Positions 33,776 to 43,467 of a stretch of DNA of 64,000 nucleotides are shown here, piece by piece. The notes under the pieces are model-generated. The model made no database searches and was not told where the DNA came from. It saw only the letters and a list, made by a program, of their open reading frames with translations. A program made the position numbers and the translations under genes. The stretch is from Palleronia sp. THAF1. Its GTDB lineage: Bacteria > Pseudomonadota > Alphaproteobacteria > Rhodobacterales > Rhodobacteraceae. The first letter of the stretch is position 1. Each line of letters begins with the position of its first letter. The stretch spans positions 2,647,001 to 2,711,000 of the forward strand of contig NZ_CP045420.1 in the NCBI RefSeq assembly GCF_009363795.1, given 5' to 3'.

Positions 33776-34228
33776 TCATCCGATGATGATCGGCAGCAAC
33801 GTCACGACGACAACGAAGGTCAGGATCAGCCGCAGCGACACCCACCACGGCGGCGCAAGGCCCTGCCGTTGGAACATCCAGTCCAAGCCAAGGATGCCCA
33901 CGAAGCCCAGTGCCAGATAGATCGCGGCAGAGACCGGCCCGCCGCCCACGAAGAAGAACGCCCATAGCGCGGGCAGCGTCGACACACCGTAACCGAACGC
34001 CGCCTCCGCACCCTCGGCCCGCGTCGCAAAGCCCCAGAGCACGCCGGACATGAAAGACAGGATGACGGTGCCGTAGGCCAATTGCACGTAGGGGCCGACG
34101 AAGCGCGGCCCCAGAATGTCGGCGGTGAACACGCCTAGGCTGGGGAATGCCATCGTGGACACGCCCCACAGGAACGGAAGCAGCCCCGCAAGGCCCAGCG
34201 CGAGCGGAGCGAAAGGTATCTTCGTCAT
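33776..34228 (-). CDS. DUF3429 family membrane protein
   Basis: A 150-residue protein with five hydrophobic segments: PLALGLAGLLPFLWG, VQLAYGTVILSFMSGVLWGF, TLPALWAFFFVGGG, AAIYLALGFVGILGLDW and LRLILTFVVVVTLLPIII. The GAVILSFLGGVxWG-like second segment is characteristic of DUF3429. ATG at 34228 overlaps the LysE stop. Function unknown. Confidence 0.85.
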   Translation of the reverse strand: MTKIPFAPLALGLAGLLPFLWGVSTMAFPSLGVFTADILGPRFVGPYVQLAYGTVILSFMSGVLWGFATRAEGAEAAFGYGVSTLPALWAFFFVGGGPVSAAIYLALGFVGILGLDWMFQRQGLAPPWWVSLRLILTFVVVVTLLPIIIG

Positions 34229-34839
34229 GCCCGCTCCACCGCCAGCTTGCCCGCCAATCCGGCGAAGAGCGCCGCAATTCCGCGCGACAGCCACCGCAGG
34301 GCGCGCGGCGATGACAGCACACGGTCCCGCGCCACGGCCGCCATCACGCCGTAGCCCGCGAAGACGATGAACGTCAGCACCATGAAGACCGCGCCCAACA
34401 CCAGCATCTCACGCGATGCCGCAGTCGGATCACCTGAAAGAAACGGCGGCAAAAGCGCTAAGAAGAAGATCGACAGCTTGGGGTTCAAAGCGTTGATCAA
34501 CACTCCGCGCAGCGCGGTGCGCCAGCCGGGCTCGGATCCCTGATCCGGATCCACCCGCAGCGCGCCGCCCGACCGCAGCGCCTGCCACGCCAGATACAAC
34601 AGATACGCGACACCAGCCCAACGCAGCGCGTGGTAAGCCAACGCACTGGTGTGCATCACCGCCGCCAAGCCCAAAGTCGCCGCCACAAGCGCGGGCACGA
34701 TCCCGAAGGTGCACCCCAGCGCCGCCCAAAGGCTCGCCCGTCGCCCGCGCCCCAATCCGATCGCAACGGTATAGATCACCCCGGTGCCGGGGATCAGGAC
34801 AACGACCAAAGCGGTCAGCAGGAACGGAAGAGAGATCAT
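34225..34839 (-). CDS. LysE/RhtB family amino acid exporter
   Basis: A 204-residue inner-membrane exporter with six segments. Typical N-terminus FLLTALVVVLIPGTGVIYTV and the ALNPKLSIFFLALLPPFLSG motif, which the RhtB branch shares. Exports a small amino acid or homoserine-like compound; substrate not determinable. Followed by DUF3429 through an ATGA overlap; 131 bp separate it from ispH upstream. Confidence 0.88.
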   Translation of the reverse strand: MISLPFLLTALVVVLIPGTGVIYTVAIGLGRGRRASLWAALGCTFGIVPALVAATLGLAAVMHTSALAYHALRWAGVAYLLYLAWQALRSGGALRVDPDQGSEPGWRTALRGVLINALNPKLSIFFLALLPPFLSGDPTAASREMLVLGAVFMVLTFIVFAGYGVMAAVARDRVLSSPRALRWLSRGIAALFAGLAGKLAVERA

Positions 34840-34920
34840 TTCGGGCCTCGCCGGATCGCAACACGGAACGATCTTGCACCGCCCGTGCCACAGGGCAACC
34901 CGGCGCGCGGCAATGCCGCC

Positions 34921-34942
34921 TCTTTGTTTTCACAAATACTCA
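34921..34942 (-). repeat. Dispersed intergenic motif, copy 1
   Basis: On the minus strand the string GTGAGTATTTGTGAAAACAA continues into AGA. It lies about 30 bases after the ispH stop, just past a short hairpin (GCACG...CGTGC). Four other copies of the GAGTATTTG-x-GAA-A-type motif stand in gene borders of this window. Confidence 0.6.
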
Positions 34943-34970
34943 CGGCGCACGGCCTGTCGCGTGCGGACAG

Positions 34971-35921
34971 TCAGGCAGGCTCGCGCAACACCCGAGGCAC
35001 CTTGAACTCGATGTTCTCTTCCGCCGTCACGACCTGCTCGACCGTAACGTCGAACCGCGTGCGGAAGGCGTCGACCACCTCGTCGATCAGAACTTCGGGT
35101 GCACTGGCACCGGCGGTGATGCCGACGGACCCGATCCCCTCCAGCGCCCGCCAGTCGATGTCTGTGGCCCGCTGCACCAGTTGCGCATAGCCGCAGCCCG
35201 CACGGCGGCCCACTTCGACCAGCCGCTTCGAGTTCGACGAATTCGGCGCGCCGACGACCAGCATCGCATCCAGCTTCGGCGCCATCGCCTTTACCGCTTC
35301 TTGTCGGTTCGTCGTGGCGTAGCAGATATCTTCCTTATGCGGCCCGACGATGGCCGGGAAGCGCGCCTTCAGCGCCGCGACGACCTGTGCCGTGTCATCA
35401 ACAGACAGCGTCGTCTGCGTGATGAAGGCCAGCTTTTCGGGATCGCGCACATCCAGCTTGGCCACATCCTCGGGCACCTCGACCAGCAGCACTTCGCCTT
35501 CGGGCAGTTGGCCCATGGTGCCCAGCGTCTCGGGGTGGCCGGCGTGGCCGATCATCACCATCTGCAGGCCGTTCTGGTGGTGGCGCTCGGCCTCGATATG
35601 CACCTTGCTGACCAGCGGACAGGTCGCGTCCACATAGACCATCTCTCGCGCCCGTGCCTCTGCGGGAACGGCTTTGGGCACACCATGGGCCGAGAAGATC
35701 ACGGGGCGGTCCGTGGGCGCTTCGTCCAGCTCTTCCACGAAGACCGCGCCCTTCTCGCGCAGACCGTCCACGACGAACTTGTTGTGCACAATCTCGTGGC
35801 GCACGTAGACTGGCGCGCCCCATTTCTCGATCGCCATCTCGACGATCTTGATCGCGCGGTCCACGCCCGCGCAGAACCCGCGCGGCGCGGCCATATACAG
35901 CGTGAGAGGCGGCTTGGTCAT
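34971..35921 (-). CDS. ispH: 4-hydroxy-3-methylbut-2-enyl diphosphate reductase
   Basis: A 316-residue iron-sulfur enzyme, last step of the MEP pathway, forming IPP and DMAPP. The three cluster cysteines are in [23 protein letters not shown] and [24 protein letters not shown] is the substrate loop. ATG at 35921 is preceded by GGAG with six-base spacing; a TTG one codon upstream is less likely. Supplies precursors for the carotenoid and bacteriochlorophyll side chains made by genes at the right of the window. Confidence 0.96.
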   Translation of the reverse strand: MTKPPLTLYMAAPRGFCAGVDRAIKIVEMAIEKWGAPVYVRHEIVHNKFVVDGLREKGAVFVEELDEAPTDRPVIFSAHGVPKAVPAEARAREMVYVDATCPLVSKVHIEAERHHQNGLQMVMIGHAGHPETLGTMGQLPEGEVLLVEVPEDVAKLDVRDPEKLAFITQTTLSVDDTAQVVAALKARFPAIVGPHKEDICYATTNRQEAVKAMAPKLDAMLVVGAPNSSNSKRLVEVGRRAGCGYAQLVQRATDIDWRALEGIGSVGITAGASAPEVLIDEVVDAFRTRFDVTVEQVVTAEENIEFKVPRVLREPA

Positions 35922-35990
35922 CAATGTCTCCTTCGTGCATCCGACACCTAATCAGGGGCGGGCCGTGCGTAAAGGTGGCCGACTTCGGGA

Positions 35991-36021
35991 TACCTCCGGC
36001 GGAGGTATTTGAGGAACGATG
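35991..36021 (+). repeat. Dispersed intergenic motif, copy 2, with hairpin
   Basis: A near-perfect hairpin TACCTCCG-G-CGGAGGTA (35991-36007) runs straight into TTTGAGGAACGATGAAAAC. It is in the 367-bp gene-free region between the divergent ispH and DEAD-box helicase genes. That region otherwise shows no gene; both promoters must lie in it. Same element as at 34921, 40701, 44506 and 59671. Confidence 0.6.
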
Positions 36022-36288
36022 AAAACACTGGCGTTGACCGGGCGCCGTACAGGGCATAGATGCCGTCCCAAGACGCCGGGTCCAGGCCGCGTGAGCCAGT
36101 GCTGAAAGTCAGCACATCGCAGGACCGGTGCAACGCATCCCACATCACGCGGGGGAGGCGCCGGGAACGGCGGCCTTTCGGACATCCGGTCCGCAACGTC
36201 AGACCGTTCGCGCTTCTGAACGCATCGCCCTGCGGGTCCGACCGATGTCCGACGCGGGGCCGACCCTTATCCGACAGGAAGAATCTTC

Positions 36289-37587
36289 GTGGATTTCGAC
36301 ATGCTGGGCCTTGCGCCCGCCCTTCTTTCCCGCCTTGCAGAGCGTGGCCTTGATACCCCCACACCCATTCAGGCCAAAGCCATTCCCCACGGCCTGCAGG
36401 GCCGGGACGTCATGGGTCTGGCACAGACCGGCACCGGCAAGACCATCGCCTTCGGCCTGCCCATACTGCAGGGCCTGATCGAAGACGGAAGCCGTCCCGC
36501 GCCCAAATCCGTACGCGCCCTTGTGCTTGCCCCCACCCGCGAACTGGCCAATCAGATCGCCGACAACCTGCGCCCGTTGTCCGGCGGCAGCCAGATCGGC
36601 ATCGCCGTCGTCACCGGCGGTGTGTCGGCCAACCGTCAGAAGGGCCGGCTGGAGCGCGGCGTCGACATTTTGATCGCCACGCCGGGTCGCCTGCTGGACC
36701 TTCTGAATCAGAAGGCCCTGACCCTGTCCGACACGCGTTTCCTGGTGCTGGACGAGGCCGACCAGATGCTCGACATGGGTTTCATCCATGACCTGCGGAA
36801 GATCGCGCAGCATGTGCCCGAGACACGCCAGACGCTGCTGTTCTCGGCCACCATGTCCAAGGACATGAACGAGATCGCCCAGACCTTCCTGCGCAACCCT
36901 ATCCGGATCGAGGTCGCCTCTCCGGGCAAGCCAGCCGACAAGGTGACACAGGAAGTGCGTTTCATGCCGAAAGAGGCGAAAGTAGACGAGCTTATCGCTC
37001 AGCTTGGCACCCACAAGGGCCAGCGGGCGCTGATCTTCGTGAAGATGAAGCACTCTGCCGACAAGCTGATGAAGCAGCTGGAGCGCGCCGGTTTTCCGGG
37101 TGCCGCGCTGCACGGCAACCGCAGCCAGAACCAGCGCGACCGGGCGCTGAAGGCCTTTACCAACGGCGAGATCGACGTGCTGGTCGCCACCGACGTGGCC
37201 GCCCGCGGCATCGACATCCCAGAGGTCGATTTCGTCTACAACTTCGAGCTTCCGAACATCCCCGAGACCTATGTCCACCGCATCGGTCGCACCGCGCGGG
37301 CGGGGCGCGATGGCAAGTCGGTCAGCTTCTGCCAGCCGGATGAACTGGGCTATCTGCGCGATATCGAGAAGCTGCTGAAGATCACCGTTCCCGTGGCGCA
37401 GGATGCGTCCTGGGCCCACGAGGCGCCCATCGCGCCACCGAAGCCCGGCGGCGGTCGTCGCCGTGGCGGTGGCGGCGGTGGCGGTCGTCCCGGTGCGGGT
37501 CGCGGCGCGAAGCCGGGCGGCGCGCGTCCGCAGGCGGCCAAACCCGCTGGCGGCAATCGCCGGCGTCGTGGGCCGAAGAAAGCCTAA
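36289..37587 (+). CDS. DEAD-box RNA helicase (RhlE-like)
   Basis: A 432-residue ATP-dependent RNA helicase. Motifs in order: Q motif TPTPIQAKAIP, I AQTGTGKT, Ia PTRELANQI, Ib TPGRLLDL, II DEAD, III SAT, V ATDVAARGIDIP, VI HRIGRTARAGRDG. A low-complexity Gly/Arg-rich tail follows from about residue 385 and probably binds RNA. Start is GTG at 36289 with GGAAG upstream. Likely role: RNA remodelling in ribosome assembly or decay at low temperature. Ends four bases inside the convergent cobK gene. Confidence 0.93.
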   Translation: MDFDMLGLAPALLSRLAERGLDTPTPIQAKAIPHGLQGRDVMGLAQTGTGKTIAFGLPILQGLIEDGSRPAPKSVRALVLAPTRELANQIADNLRPLSGGSQIGIAVVTGGVSANRQKGRLERGVDILIATPGRLLDLLNQKALTLSDTRFLVLDEADQMLDMGFIHDLRKIAQHVPETRQTLLFSATMSKDMNEIAQTFLRNPIRIEVASPGKPADKVTQEVRFMPKEAKVDELIAQLGTHKGQRALIFVKMKHSADKLMKQLERAGFPGAALHGNRSQNQRDRALKAFTNGEIDVLVATDVAARGIDIPEVDFVYNFELPNIPETYVHRIGRTARAGRDGKSVSFCQPDELGYLRDIEKLLKITVPVAQDASWAHEAPIAPPKPGGGRRRGGGGGGGRPGAGRGAKPGGARPQAAKPAGGNRRRRGPKKA

Positions 37588-38330
37588 GCGGACGTCTCGG
37601 CGATCCACGCCATGACATCTCCGACCGTCTCCGCCTCTCGTCGTTTCGGGATCGCGGGGCGGTCGATCATCACGACCGGCAGGCCCAGCGCGCGCGCCGC
37701 CTGCAACTTCGCCACAGCGCCCGTGCCGCCCGCGTTCTTCGACACGATCAGCTCGATCCCGTGCCGCTCCATCAGGGCGCGGTCATCGGCAGCGGTGAAC
37801 GGGCCGCGCGAAACCTCTACTTGGCAATCCGGCAGCGGCAGTGCGCCCTGCGGCGGATCGACCAGTCGCAGCAGATAGAAGTGCTGAGGGTTCGGCGCGA
37901 ACTCTGCCAGATGCATCCGCCCCACCGCCAGCATGACCCGTTTGCGCGGACCATCCAGCGCAGTAACGGCCCCGGCAATGTCGGGGACATGGGTCCAGTC
38001 GTCGCCCGGCGCGGCCTGCCAAGGCGCACGCGTGAGGGCGATTAAGGGCACCCTTACGCTCGCAGCAGCCGCGATGGCGTTACCGCTCATCTGTGCGGCA
38101 AAAGGGTGTGTGGCGTCGATCAGGTGGGTGATCGCGTTCTCACGCAGGTATGCCGCCAACCCGTCAACCCCACCAAAACCGCCGACGCGTTGCGGCAGGG
38201 GCTGTCGCACGGGCCGCTCGACCCGTCCGGCGAAGGACACCACACCGCTCAGCCCCGCATCGGACACCGCGCGCGCCAGCGCGGTCGCCCCGGTCGTGCC
38301 GCCAAGGATCAGAAGGTTCGGCTTGTTCAT
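37584..38330 (-). CDS. cobK: Precorrin-6A reductase
   Basis: A 248-residue NADPH-dependent reductase of cobalamin ring synthesis, converting precorrin-6A to precorrin-6B. Opening NLLILGGTTGATALARAVS is the nucleotide site; THLIDATHPFAAQMSGNAI and the ISKNAGG-like IVSKNAGGTGAVAKLQAA are family hallmarks. ATG at 38330. It is divergent from cobL with only 60 bp between the starts, so a shared promoter region is probable. Confidence 0.94.
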   Translation of the reverse strand: MNKPNLLILGGTTGATALARAVSDAGLSGVVSFAGRVERPVRQPLPQRVGGFGGVDGLAAYLRENAITHLIDATHPFAAQMSGNAIAAAASVRVPLIALTRAPWQAAPGDDWTHVPDIAGAVTALDGPRKRVMLAVGRMHLAEFAPNPQHFYLLRLVDPPQGALPLPDCQVEVSRGPFTAADDRALMERHGIELIVSKNAGGTGAVAKLQAARALGLPVVMIDRPAIPKRREAETVGDVMAWIAETSA

Positions 38331-38390
38331 GGCGCGCACCCTGCCCGCCGCCTCTTGCCGCTGCAACCGCCGCGTGGCAGGCCATCTTCC

Positions 38391-39560
38391 ATGACGCATT
38401 GGCTGACAATCATCGGGATCGGGGAAGGCGGCGTGGACGACCTGACCCCTGCCGCGCGCTCTGCCCTGAATGCGGCAAAGGTGGTCATGGGCCCGCCCCG
38501 TCATCTGTCGATGGTGCCAGACACCGGCCCGCAGCGGATCGAATGGCCTGTTCCCTTCGCCGATGGGATCGACACGCTGCTGAACCATCGCGGCACCGAC
38601 ACCGTAGTCCTCGCATCCGGCGATCCGTTCTGGTTCGGCGCCGGATCGGTGCTGTCCGCGCGGCTGGAGCGGAACGAATGGATCGCCCATCCCGGCCCGT
38701 CCGTCTTCTCCCTCGCCGCCGCCCGCATGGGTTGGCCGCTGGAACGGACCACCTGCCTTGGCCTGCATGCAGCCCCCCTGTCGAAGATGCGCACGGCGCT
38801 GCATCCCGGCGCGCGTTTGATCGTCACCCTGCGCGACGTCGCGGCGGTGGCTGACCTTGCGGGCTACGTTGCAGACCTGGGCTTCGGTGACAGCGAGATT
38901 ACGATCCTCGAACGGCTTGGCGGCCCATCGGAACGGATCACCACCGATATCAGCGGCCCCTTCGACGCCCCCGTCGCCGCCGCGATCACGGTCGCAGGCA
39001 GCGGCACCGCGATCCCGCTTGCGTCAGGTCGCCCTGACCCGATCTACGCCCACGACGGTCAGATCACCAAGCGCCCCGTCCGTGCCCTGACCCTGTCAGC
39101 GCTGGCCCCGCAGCCGGGGGAACACCTGTGGGACATCGGAGGCGGCTCTGGCTCTGTCGCCTTGGAGTGGTGCATGGCGCATCCCACCTGCCGTGCGACG
39201 GTCATCGAACGCCGCCCCGACCGCGCCGACCGTATCCGGGCGAACGCCGATGCGCTCGGCCAGTCCCTGTCCGTCATCGAAGGCACCGCCCCCGACGCCC
39301 TGTCAGGCCTGCCGCAACCGCAGGCCATCTTCGTCGGCGGTGGGCTGTCCCAGGCTTTGCTGGACCGCTTGGCCCCCTTTGCCGGCACCCGCCTCGTCGT
39401 CAACGCGGTTACACTGGAAACCGAGGCGCTCGTCCTTTTGCACCACGCCAAATACGGCGGTGAGCTGCTTCGCGTCCAGATGGCCCGCCCCGAACCCTTG
39501 GGCGGTTTCCACGGCTGGCAGTCGAGCTACCCCCTTCTGCAATGGAGCGTCACGCTATGA
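38391..39560 (+). CDS. cobL: Precorrin-6Y C5,15-methyltransferase (decarboxylating)
   Basis: A 389-residue bifunctional enzyme: N-terminal CbiE-type methyltransferase ([35 protein letters not shown]) and C-terminal CbiT-type domain ([31 protein letters not shown]). Methylates C5 and C15 and decarboxylates the acetate side chain. ATG at 38391; the frame is open further upstream but overlaps the cobK start region. Its stop overlaps the next start (ATGA). Confidence 0.95.
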   Translation: MTHWLTIIGIGEGGVDDLTPAARSALNAAKVVMGPPRHLSMVPDTGPQRIEWPVPFADGIDTLLNHRGTDTVVLASGDPFWFGAGSVLSARLERNEWIAHPGPSVFSLAAARMGWPLERTTCLGLHAAPLSKMRTALHPGARLIVTLRDVAAVADLAGYVADLGFGDSEITILERLGGPSERITTDISGPFDAPVAAAITVAGSGTAIPLASGRPDPIYAHDGQITKRPVRALTLSALAPQPGEHLWDIGGGSGSVALEWCMAHPTCRATVIERRPDRADRIRANADALGQSLSVIEGTAPDALSGLPQPQAIFVGGGLSQALLDRLAPFAGTRLVVNAVTLETEALVLLHHAKYGGELLRVQMARPEPLGGFHGWQSSYPLLQWSVTL

Positions 39561-39910
39561 TCGTCGCAGGCTTCGGCTTCCGTGCAGAGGCGACTCAGGA
39601 CAGCCTTGCCGACGCGCTTGCGCAGACGGGCGCGCAGCCCGATGCGCTGGCGACCATCGCCGACAAAGCACATTCCCTCGCCTCCCTCGCCACGCGCATG
39701 AACCTGCCGTTGCACACCATCCCGCAGGCAAAGCTACCCGCCGACACCCCCACCGACAGCCCCGCCTCCCGGACCCACCGCGCGACCGGATCGGTCGCCG
39801 AAGCGACCGCGCTGGCCGCCGCGGGCCCCGGCGCGCGGCTGATCACACTTCGCACAATATCCACCGACCGCATGGCCACTTGCGCCATCGCAGAAGGAAC
39901 CGATCCATGA
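39557..39910 (+). CDS. cobE: CobE/CbiG C-terminal-domain protein
   Basis: A 117-residue protein: [20 protein letters not shown] and a Thr/Ala-rich second half with [18 protein letters not shown], matching the small CobE/CbiG-C fold (PF01890). Its exact role in cobalamin synthesis is not settled. Start and stop overlap cobL and cobM (ATGA both sides), so it belongs to the core operon. Confidence 0.85.
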   Translation: MIVAGFGFRAEATQDSLADALAQTGAQPDALATIADKAHSLASLATRMNLPLHTIPQAKLPADTPTDSPASRTHRATGSVAEATALAAAGPGARLITLRTISTDRMATCAIAEGTDP

Positions 39911-40692
39911 CCGTCCACTTCATCGGCGCAGGCCCCGGCGCGCCCGATCTGCTGACCCTGCGCGGCCGCGACCGCATCGCCGCCAGCCCCGTCTGTCTTT
40001 ACGCCGGATCGTTGGTGCCAGAGGCGATCCTGTCCCACTGCCCGCCGGGCGCGCGCATCGTGAACACCGCGCCCATGGATCTGGACGCCATCATCAACGA
40101 AATCGAAACCGCCCACGCGGCAGGACAGGACATTGCCCGCCTTCATTCCGGAGATCTCTCCGTCTGGTCCGCGATGGGCGAGCAACTTCGCCTGCTGGCA
40201 GAGCGCAACATCCCCTACACCATCACTCCTGGCGTGCCCGCCTTCGCCGCTGCCGCCGCCGCCATCGGCGCAGAACTCACTGTGCCCGAGGTCGCGCAAT
40301 CGGTTGTCCTGACGCGCACTCCGGGCCGCGCCTCGACCATGCCGCCTGCGGAATCGCTGACGAACTTCGCCGCCACCGGGGCGACCCTCGCGATCCATCT
40401 GTCGATCCAGAACCTCACCAGCGTGGTCGCTGACCTTACCCCGGCCTACGGGCCCGATTGCCCCGTCGCCATCGTCTTCCGCGCCAGTTGGCCGGACGAA
40501 AAGATCATCCGCGCCACTCTCTCCACCGCCGAAGCCACGCTGCCTGACGGCATCACGCGCACCGCCCTGATCCTCGTCGGCCCCGCTCTGAGCCAGAATA
40601 CCACGACCAGCCAGCTTTACGCCGCCGACTACGACCGCCGCTATCGCCCCCAGACTGCCGACAGCCCGTGGATCGACGGCCCCGGAGACTGA
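39907..40692 (+). CDS. cobM: Precorrin-4 C11-methyltransferase
   Basis: A 261-residue SAM-dependent methyltransferase. Family landmarks: [57 protein letters not shown] and [18 protein letters not shown]. Methylates C11 of precorrin-4 to give precorrin-5. Followed by a 58-bp gap containing a copy of the dispersed intergenic motif before cobB. Confidence 0.95.
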   Translation: MTVHFIGAGPGAPDLLTLRGRDRIAASPVCLYAGSLVPEAILSHCPPGARIVNTAPMDLDAIINEIETAHAAGQDIARLHSGDLSVWSAMGEQLRLLAERNIPYTITPGVPAFAAAAAAIGAELTVPEVAQSVVLTRTPGRASTMPPAESLTNFAATGATLAIHLSIQNLTSVVADLTPAYGPDCPVAIVFRASWPDEKIIRATLSTAEATLPDGITRTALILVGPALSQNTTTSQLYAADYDRRYRPQTADSPWIDGPGD

Positions 40693-40700
40693 CCCTCCCT

Positions 40701-40723
40701 TCTTTGTTTTCTCAAATACTCAT
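40701..40723 (-). repeat. Dispersed intergenic motif, copy 3
   Basis: Minus strand ATGAGTATTTGAGAAAACAA followed by AGA, between cobM stop (40692) and cobB start (40751). Nearly identical to the copy at 34921, which lies 5.8 kb away between unrelated genes. Confidence 0.6.
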
Positions 40724-40750
40724 CCCCGGCCCGACCAAAGGACCAGCCCC

Positions 40751-42061
40751 ATGACCCTGCCTCCCGGACTTCTCGTCTCAGCCCCCGCATCGGGCACCGG
40801 CAAGACCACCGTCATGCTGGGCCTATTGCGCGCGCTGGCCGATGACGGTCTGACGGTGCAGCCCTTCAAGTCCGGCCCCGACTATATCGATCCGGCGTTC
40901 CACCTTGCCGCCGCCGGGCGTCCGTCCTTCAACCTCGACACCTGGGCGATGGGCGATGACCTGCTGAACGCCATCGCGGCCCAGGCCATCGGCTCGGACA
41001 TCTGCGTCGCCGAAGGCTCCATGGGTCTCTACGACGGCGTCGCCACCAAGGGGCGCGCAGGATTCGGCAGTTCGGCAGAGACCGCGCGCCGCATGGGGTG
41101 GCCCGTGATCCTTGTGATCGACGCCAGCGGTCAGGCACAATCCGCAGCCGCCACTGCAATGGGCTTCGCCGCCTATGCGCCCGATCTGCCCTTCGCGGGC
41201 GTCATCCTGAACCGCGTCGCATCGCCCCGCCATGAACGCCTGATCCGCGTCGGGATGGAGCGGGCGGGCCTGCCCGTGCTTGGCGTCCTGCCCCGACGCG
41301 GGGACCTCGCCCTGCCAGAGCGTCACCTCGGGTTGATCCAAGCGGTTGAGCACCCCGATCTGAACGCTGCGATCGACGGCTACGCGCAATTCCTGCGCGA
41401 AAACGTCGATCTGGCAGCCATCCGCGCCGCCGCCCTCTCTGGCCCCATGCCGCCCAAGGCCGCTCTGCCAAAGCCCCCCGCCCAGCGCATCGCGCTAGCG
41501 CAGGACGCCGCCTTCTCCTTCACCTACCCGCACCTGTTGGAAGGCTGGCGACAGGCGGGTGCAGAGATCCTGCCCTTCTCACCCCTTTCCGACCAGCCCC
41601 CGCCCGACGCCGATCTCGTCTGGCTGCCCGGAGGCTACCCCGAACTCCACGCAGGAACCCTCGCCGCCGCTACCACCTTCCGCGCCACCCTCCGCCGCCA
41701 CGCCGAAACCAAGCCCGTCCACGGCGAATGCGGCGGCTACATGGCGCTGGGACAGGCGCTGATCGACAAGGACGGCACGCGACACAAAATGGCCGGCCTC
41801 CTCGGCCTCGTCACAAGCTACGAGAAACGCAAGTTCCACCTCGGCTATCGCCGCGCGGTCCTGAACGCTCCCCTCCCCGGCCACCCCGCCAAAGCCGCCC
41901 TAAGGGGCCACGAGTTCCACTACTCCACCATCCTCGAAGAACCCGACGCCCCCCTCGCCGCCGTCACCGACGCCGACGGCAACCCGGTCCCGGAAACCGG
42001 ATCGGTAAAGGACAACGTAACGGGGACGTTCTTCCACATGATCTCGGGGGAGGAAGGATGA
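40751..42061 (+). CDS. cobB: Cobyrinate/hydrogenobyrinate a,c-diamide synthase
   Basis: A 436-residue glutamine-dependent amidotransferase. N-terminal ATP site SAPASGTGKTTVMLGLL and PFKSGPDYIDPAFHLAA; C-terminal class I glutaminase with cysteine in VHGECGGYMALG and histidine in GHEFHYS. Converts the a and c acetates to amides before cobalt insertion in the aerobic route. Full length. The next gene begins about 60 bp later on the same strand. Confidence 0.95.
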   Translation: MTLPPGLLVSAPASGTGKTTVMLGLLRALADDGLTVQPFKSGPDYIDPAFHLAAAGRPSFNLDTWAMGDDLLNAIAAQAIGSDICVAEGSMGLYDGVATKGRAGFGSSAETARRMGWPVILVIDASGQAQSAAATAMGFAAYAPDLPFAGVILNRVASPRHERLIRVGMERAGLPVLGVLPRRGDLALPERHLGLIQAVEHPDLNAAIDGYAQFLRENVDLAAIRAAALSGPMPPKAALPKPPAQRIALAQDAAFSFTYPHLLEGWRQAGAEILPFSPLSDQPPPDADLVWLPGGYPELHAGTLAAATTFRATLRRHAETKPVHGECGGYMALGQALIDKDGTRHKMAGLLGLVTSYEKRKFHLGYRRAVLNAPLPGHPAKAALRGHEFHYSTILEEPDAPLAAVTDADGNPVPETGSVKDNVTGTFFHMISGEEG

Positions 42062-42121
42062 TTGGAGCCACAGGACTCGGCACCTAAGGTCAATCACACA
42101 CCAAAACTTCAAGAGACTGTC

Positions 42122-42661
42122 ATGGACGTCGCCACAGGCTTTGACGGACAAGAAGACCGACTGATCGCCCTGTTCACCGCCACATTCACCGACACGGAAG
42201 GCGCGGAAGAGGGCAGGCTGATCGGCGGGCTGGTTCACGATCTGCTCACGACCACACCGGCGTCCGATATCCACGTCTTTCGCGCCGAAGACGACAGCAC
42301 CCTGATCGGCGCGGCCATCTTCACGCAGATCACCTACCCCGATGAACCGAACCGCGTGGTCCTGCTCTCTCCCATGGCGGTCGCAACCGACCGGCAAGGC
42401 AAGGGTGTCGGCCAAGCTCTTCTCATCCAGGCCCTCGCAACGCTCCGGTCGGAAGGAGCCGAGGTTGCGCTCACCTATGGCGATCCGGACTACTACAAGC
42501 GCGTCGGGTTCGCGCCGATCACCGAACAGCAGGCTTGCGCACCTCTGCCTCTCAGCCACCCTCAGGGCTGGATCGGGCAGTCGCTGACGGACCAACCCAT
42601 GCCTATCCTGAGCGGCAGGCCCACGTGCGTCCCAGCCCTGAACCGAGCTGACGTCTGGTAG
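42122..42661 (+). CDS. GNAT family N-acetyltransferase
   Basis: About 179 residues. The acetyl-CoA motif is LSPMAVATDRQGKGVGQALL and a later GDPDYYKRVGFAPI is common in GNATs of the YhbS type. I use the ATG at 42122; a TTG at 42062 adjoining the cobB stop would add 20 residues. Substrate unknown. It is probably an unrelated passenger in the cobalamin cluster. Confidence 0.82.
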   Translation: MDVATGFDGQEDRLIALFTATFTDTEGAEEGRLIGGLVHDLLTTTPASDIHVFRAEDDSTLIGAAIFTQITYPDEPNRVVLLSPMAVATDRQGKGVGQALLIQALATLRSEGAEVALTYGDPDYYKRVGFAPITEQQACAPLPLSHPQGWIGQSLTDQPMPILSGRPTCVPALNRADVW

Positions 42662-42747
42662 CGCGCTTCACCTTCGCCAAGAGAGCGTGTCACGACGACC
42701 GCGAAACCACCCTTCCCCCCGCCCCACACCAGTGCCAAAAGCCCCCC

Positions 42748-43467
42748 ATGACAGGCTTCGTTTCCTTCGTGGGCTCTGGCCCCGGTGACCCCGAGTTGCT
42801 GACGCTCAAGGCGGTGGACCGTTTGCGTCGTGCGGATGCGGTGCTGTTCGACGACCTGTCGTCTGGCCCGATCCTTAGCCACGCGCGCTCCGGGGCGGAC
42901 ATGGTCGCGGTTGGCAAGCGCGCCGGGCGGCCCTCTCCCAAGCAGGACCATGTCAGCCGCCTGCTGGTGGATTACGCGCAGGGCGGCGGTCGTATCGTGC
43001 GGTTGAAATCGGGTGACTCAGGCATCTTCGGACGGCTGGAGGAAGAACTGGTCGCCCTGCGCGACGCCGGCATCCCGTACGAGATCATCCCCGGCGTCCC
43101 TTCGGCCATCGCCGCCGCCGCCGCCGCGGGCATCCCGCTGACCCGGCGCTTCACCTCGCGCCGCGTCCAATTCGTTACGGGCCACGATGCGTCAGGCGAG
43201 CTGCCGCCCGACATCGACCTGAATGCGCTGGCCGATCCGATGGCCTCCACCGTCGTCTTCATGGGCAAGCGCACCTTCCCGACGCTGGCCTCCGCCCTGA
43301 TGGACCGCGGCCTGCCGCCCCACCAGCCGGCAATTCTGGCGGAAGCGGTGTCGACGCCGCACCAGCAGATCACGCGCAGCACCGTCACCGACCTTGCCGA
43401 TCGGCTGGCCCAGGAGCGCGGCGACCAGCCCGCACTGATCCTCTACGGGCCGCTCGCGGATGGTTGA
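42748..43467 (+). CDS. cobA: Uroporphyrinogen-III C-methyltransferase (SUMT)
   Basis: A 239-residue enzyme adding methyl groups at C2 and C7 of uroporphyrinogen III, giving precorrin-2, the branch point from heme and bacteriochlorophyll. Motifs: FVGSGPGDPELLTLKAVDRL, AVLFDDLSSGPIL, VRLKSGDSGIFGRLEEE and IIPGVPSAIAAAAAAGIPLT. Stand-alone SUMT, not a siroheme synthase fusion. Its stop region overlaps the cobF start by eight bases. Confidence 0.94.
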   Translation: MTGFVSFVGSGPGDPELLTLKAVDRLRRADAVLFDDLSSGPILSHARSGADMVAVGKRAGRPSPKQDHVSRLLVDYAQGGGRIVRLKSGDSGIFGRLEEELVALRDAGIPYEIIPGVPSAIAAAAAAGIPLTRRFTSRRVQFVTGHDASGELPPDIDLNALADPMASTVVFMGKRTFPTLASALMDRGLPPHQPAILAEAVSTPHQQITRSTVTDLADRLAQERGDQPALILYGPLADG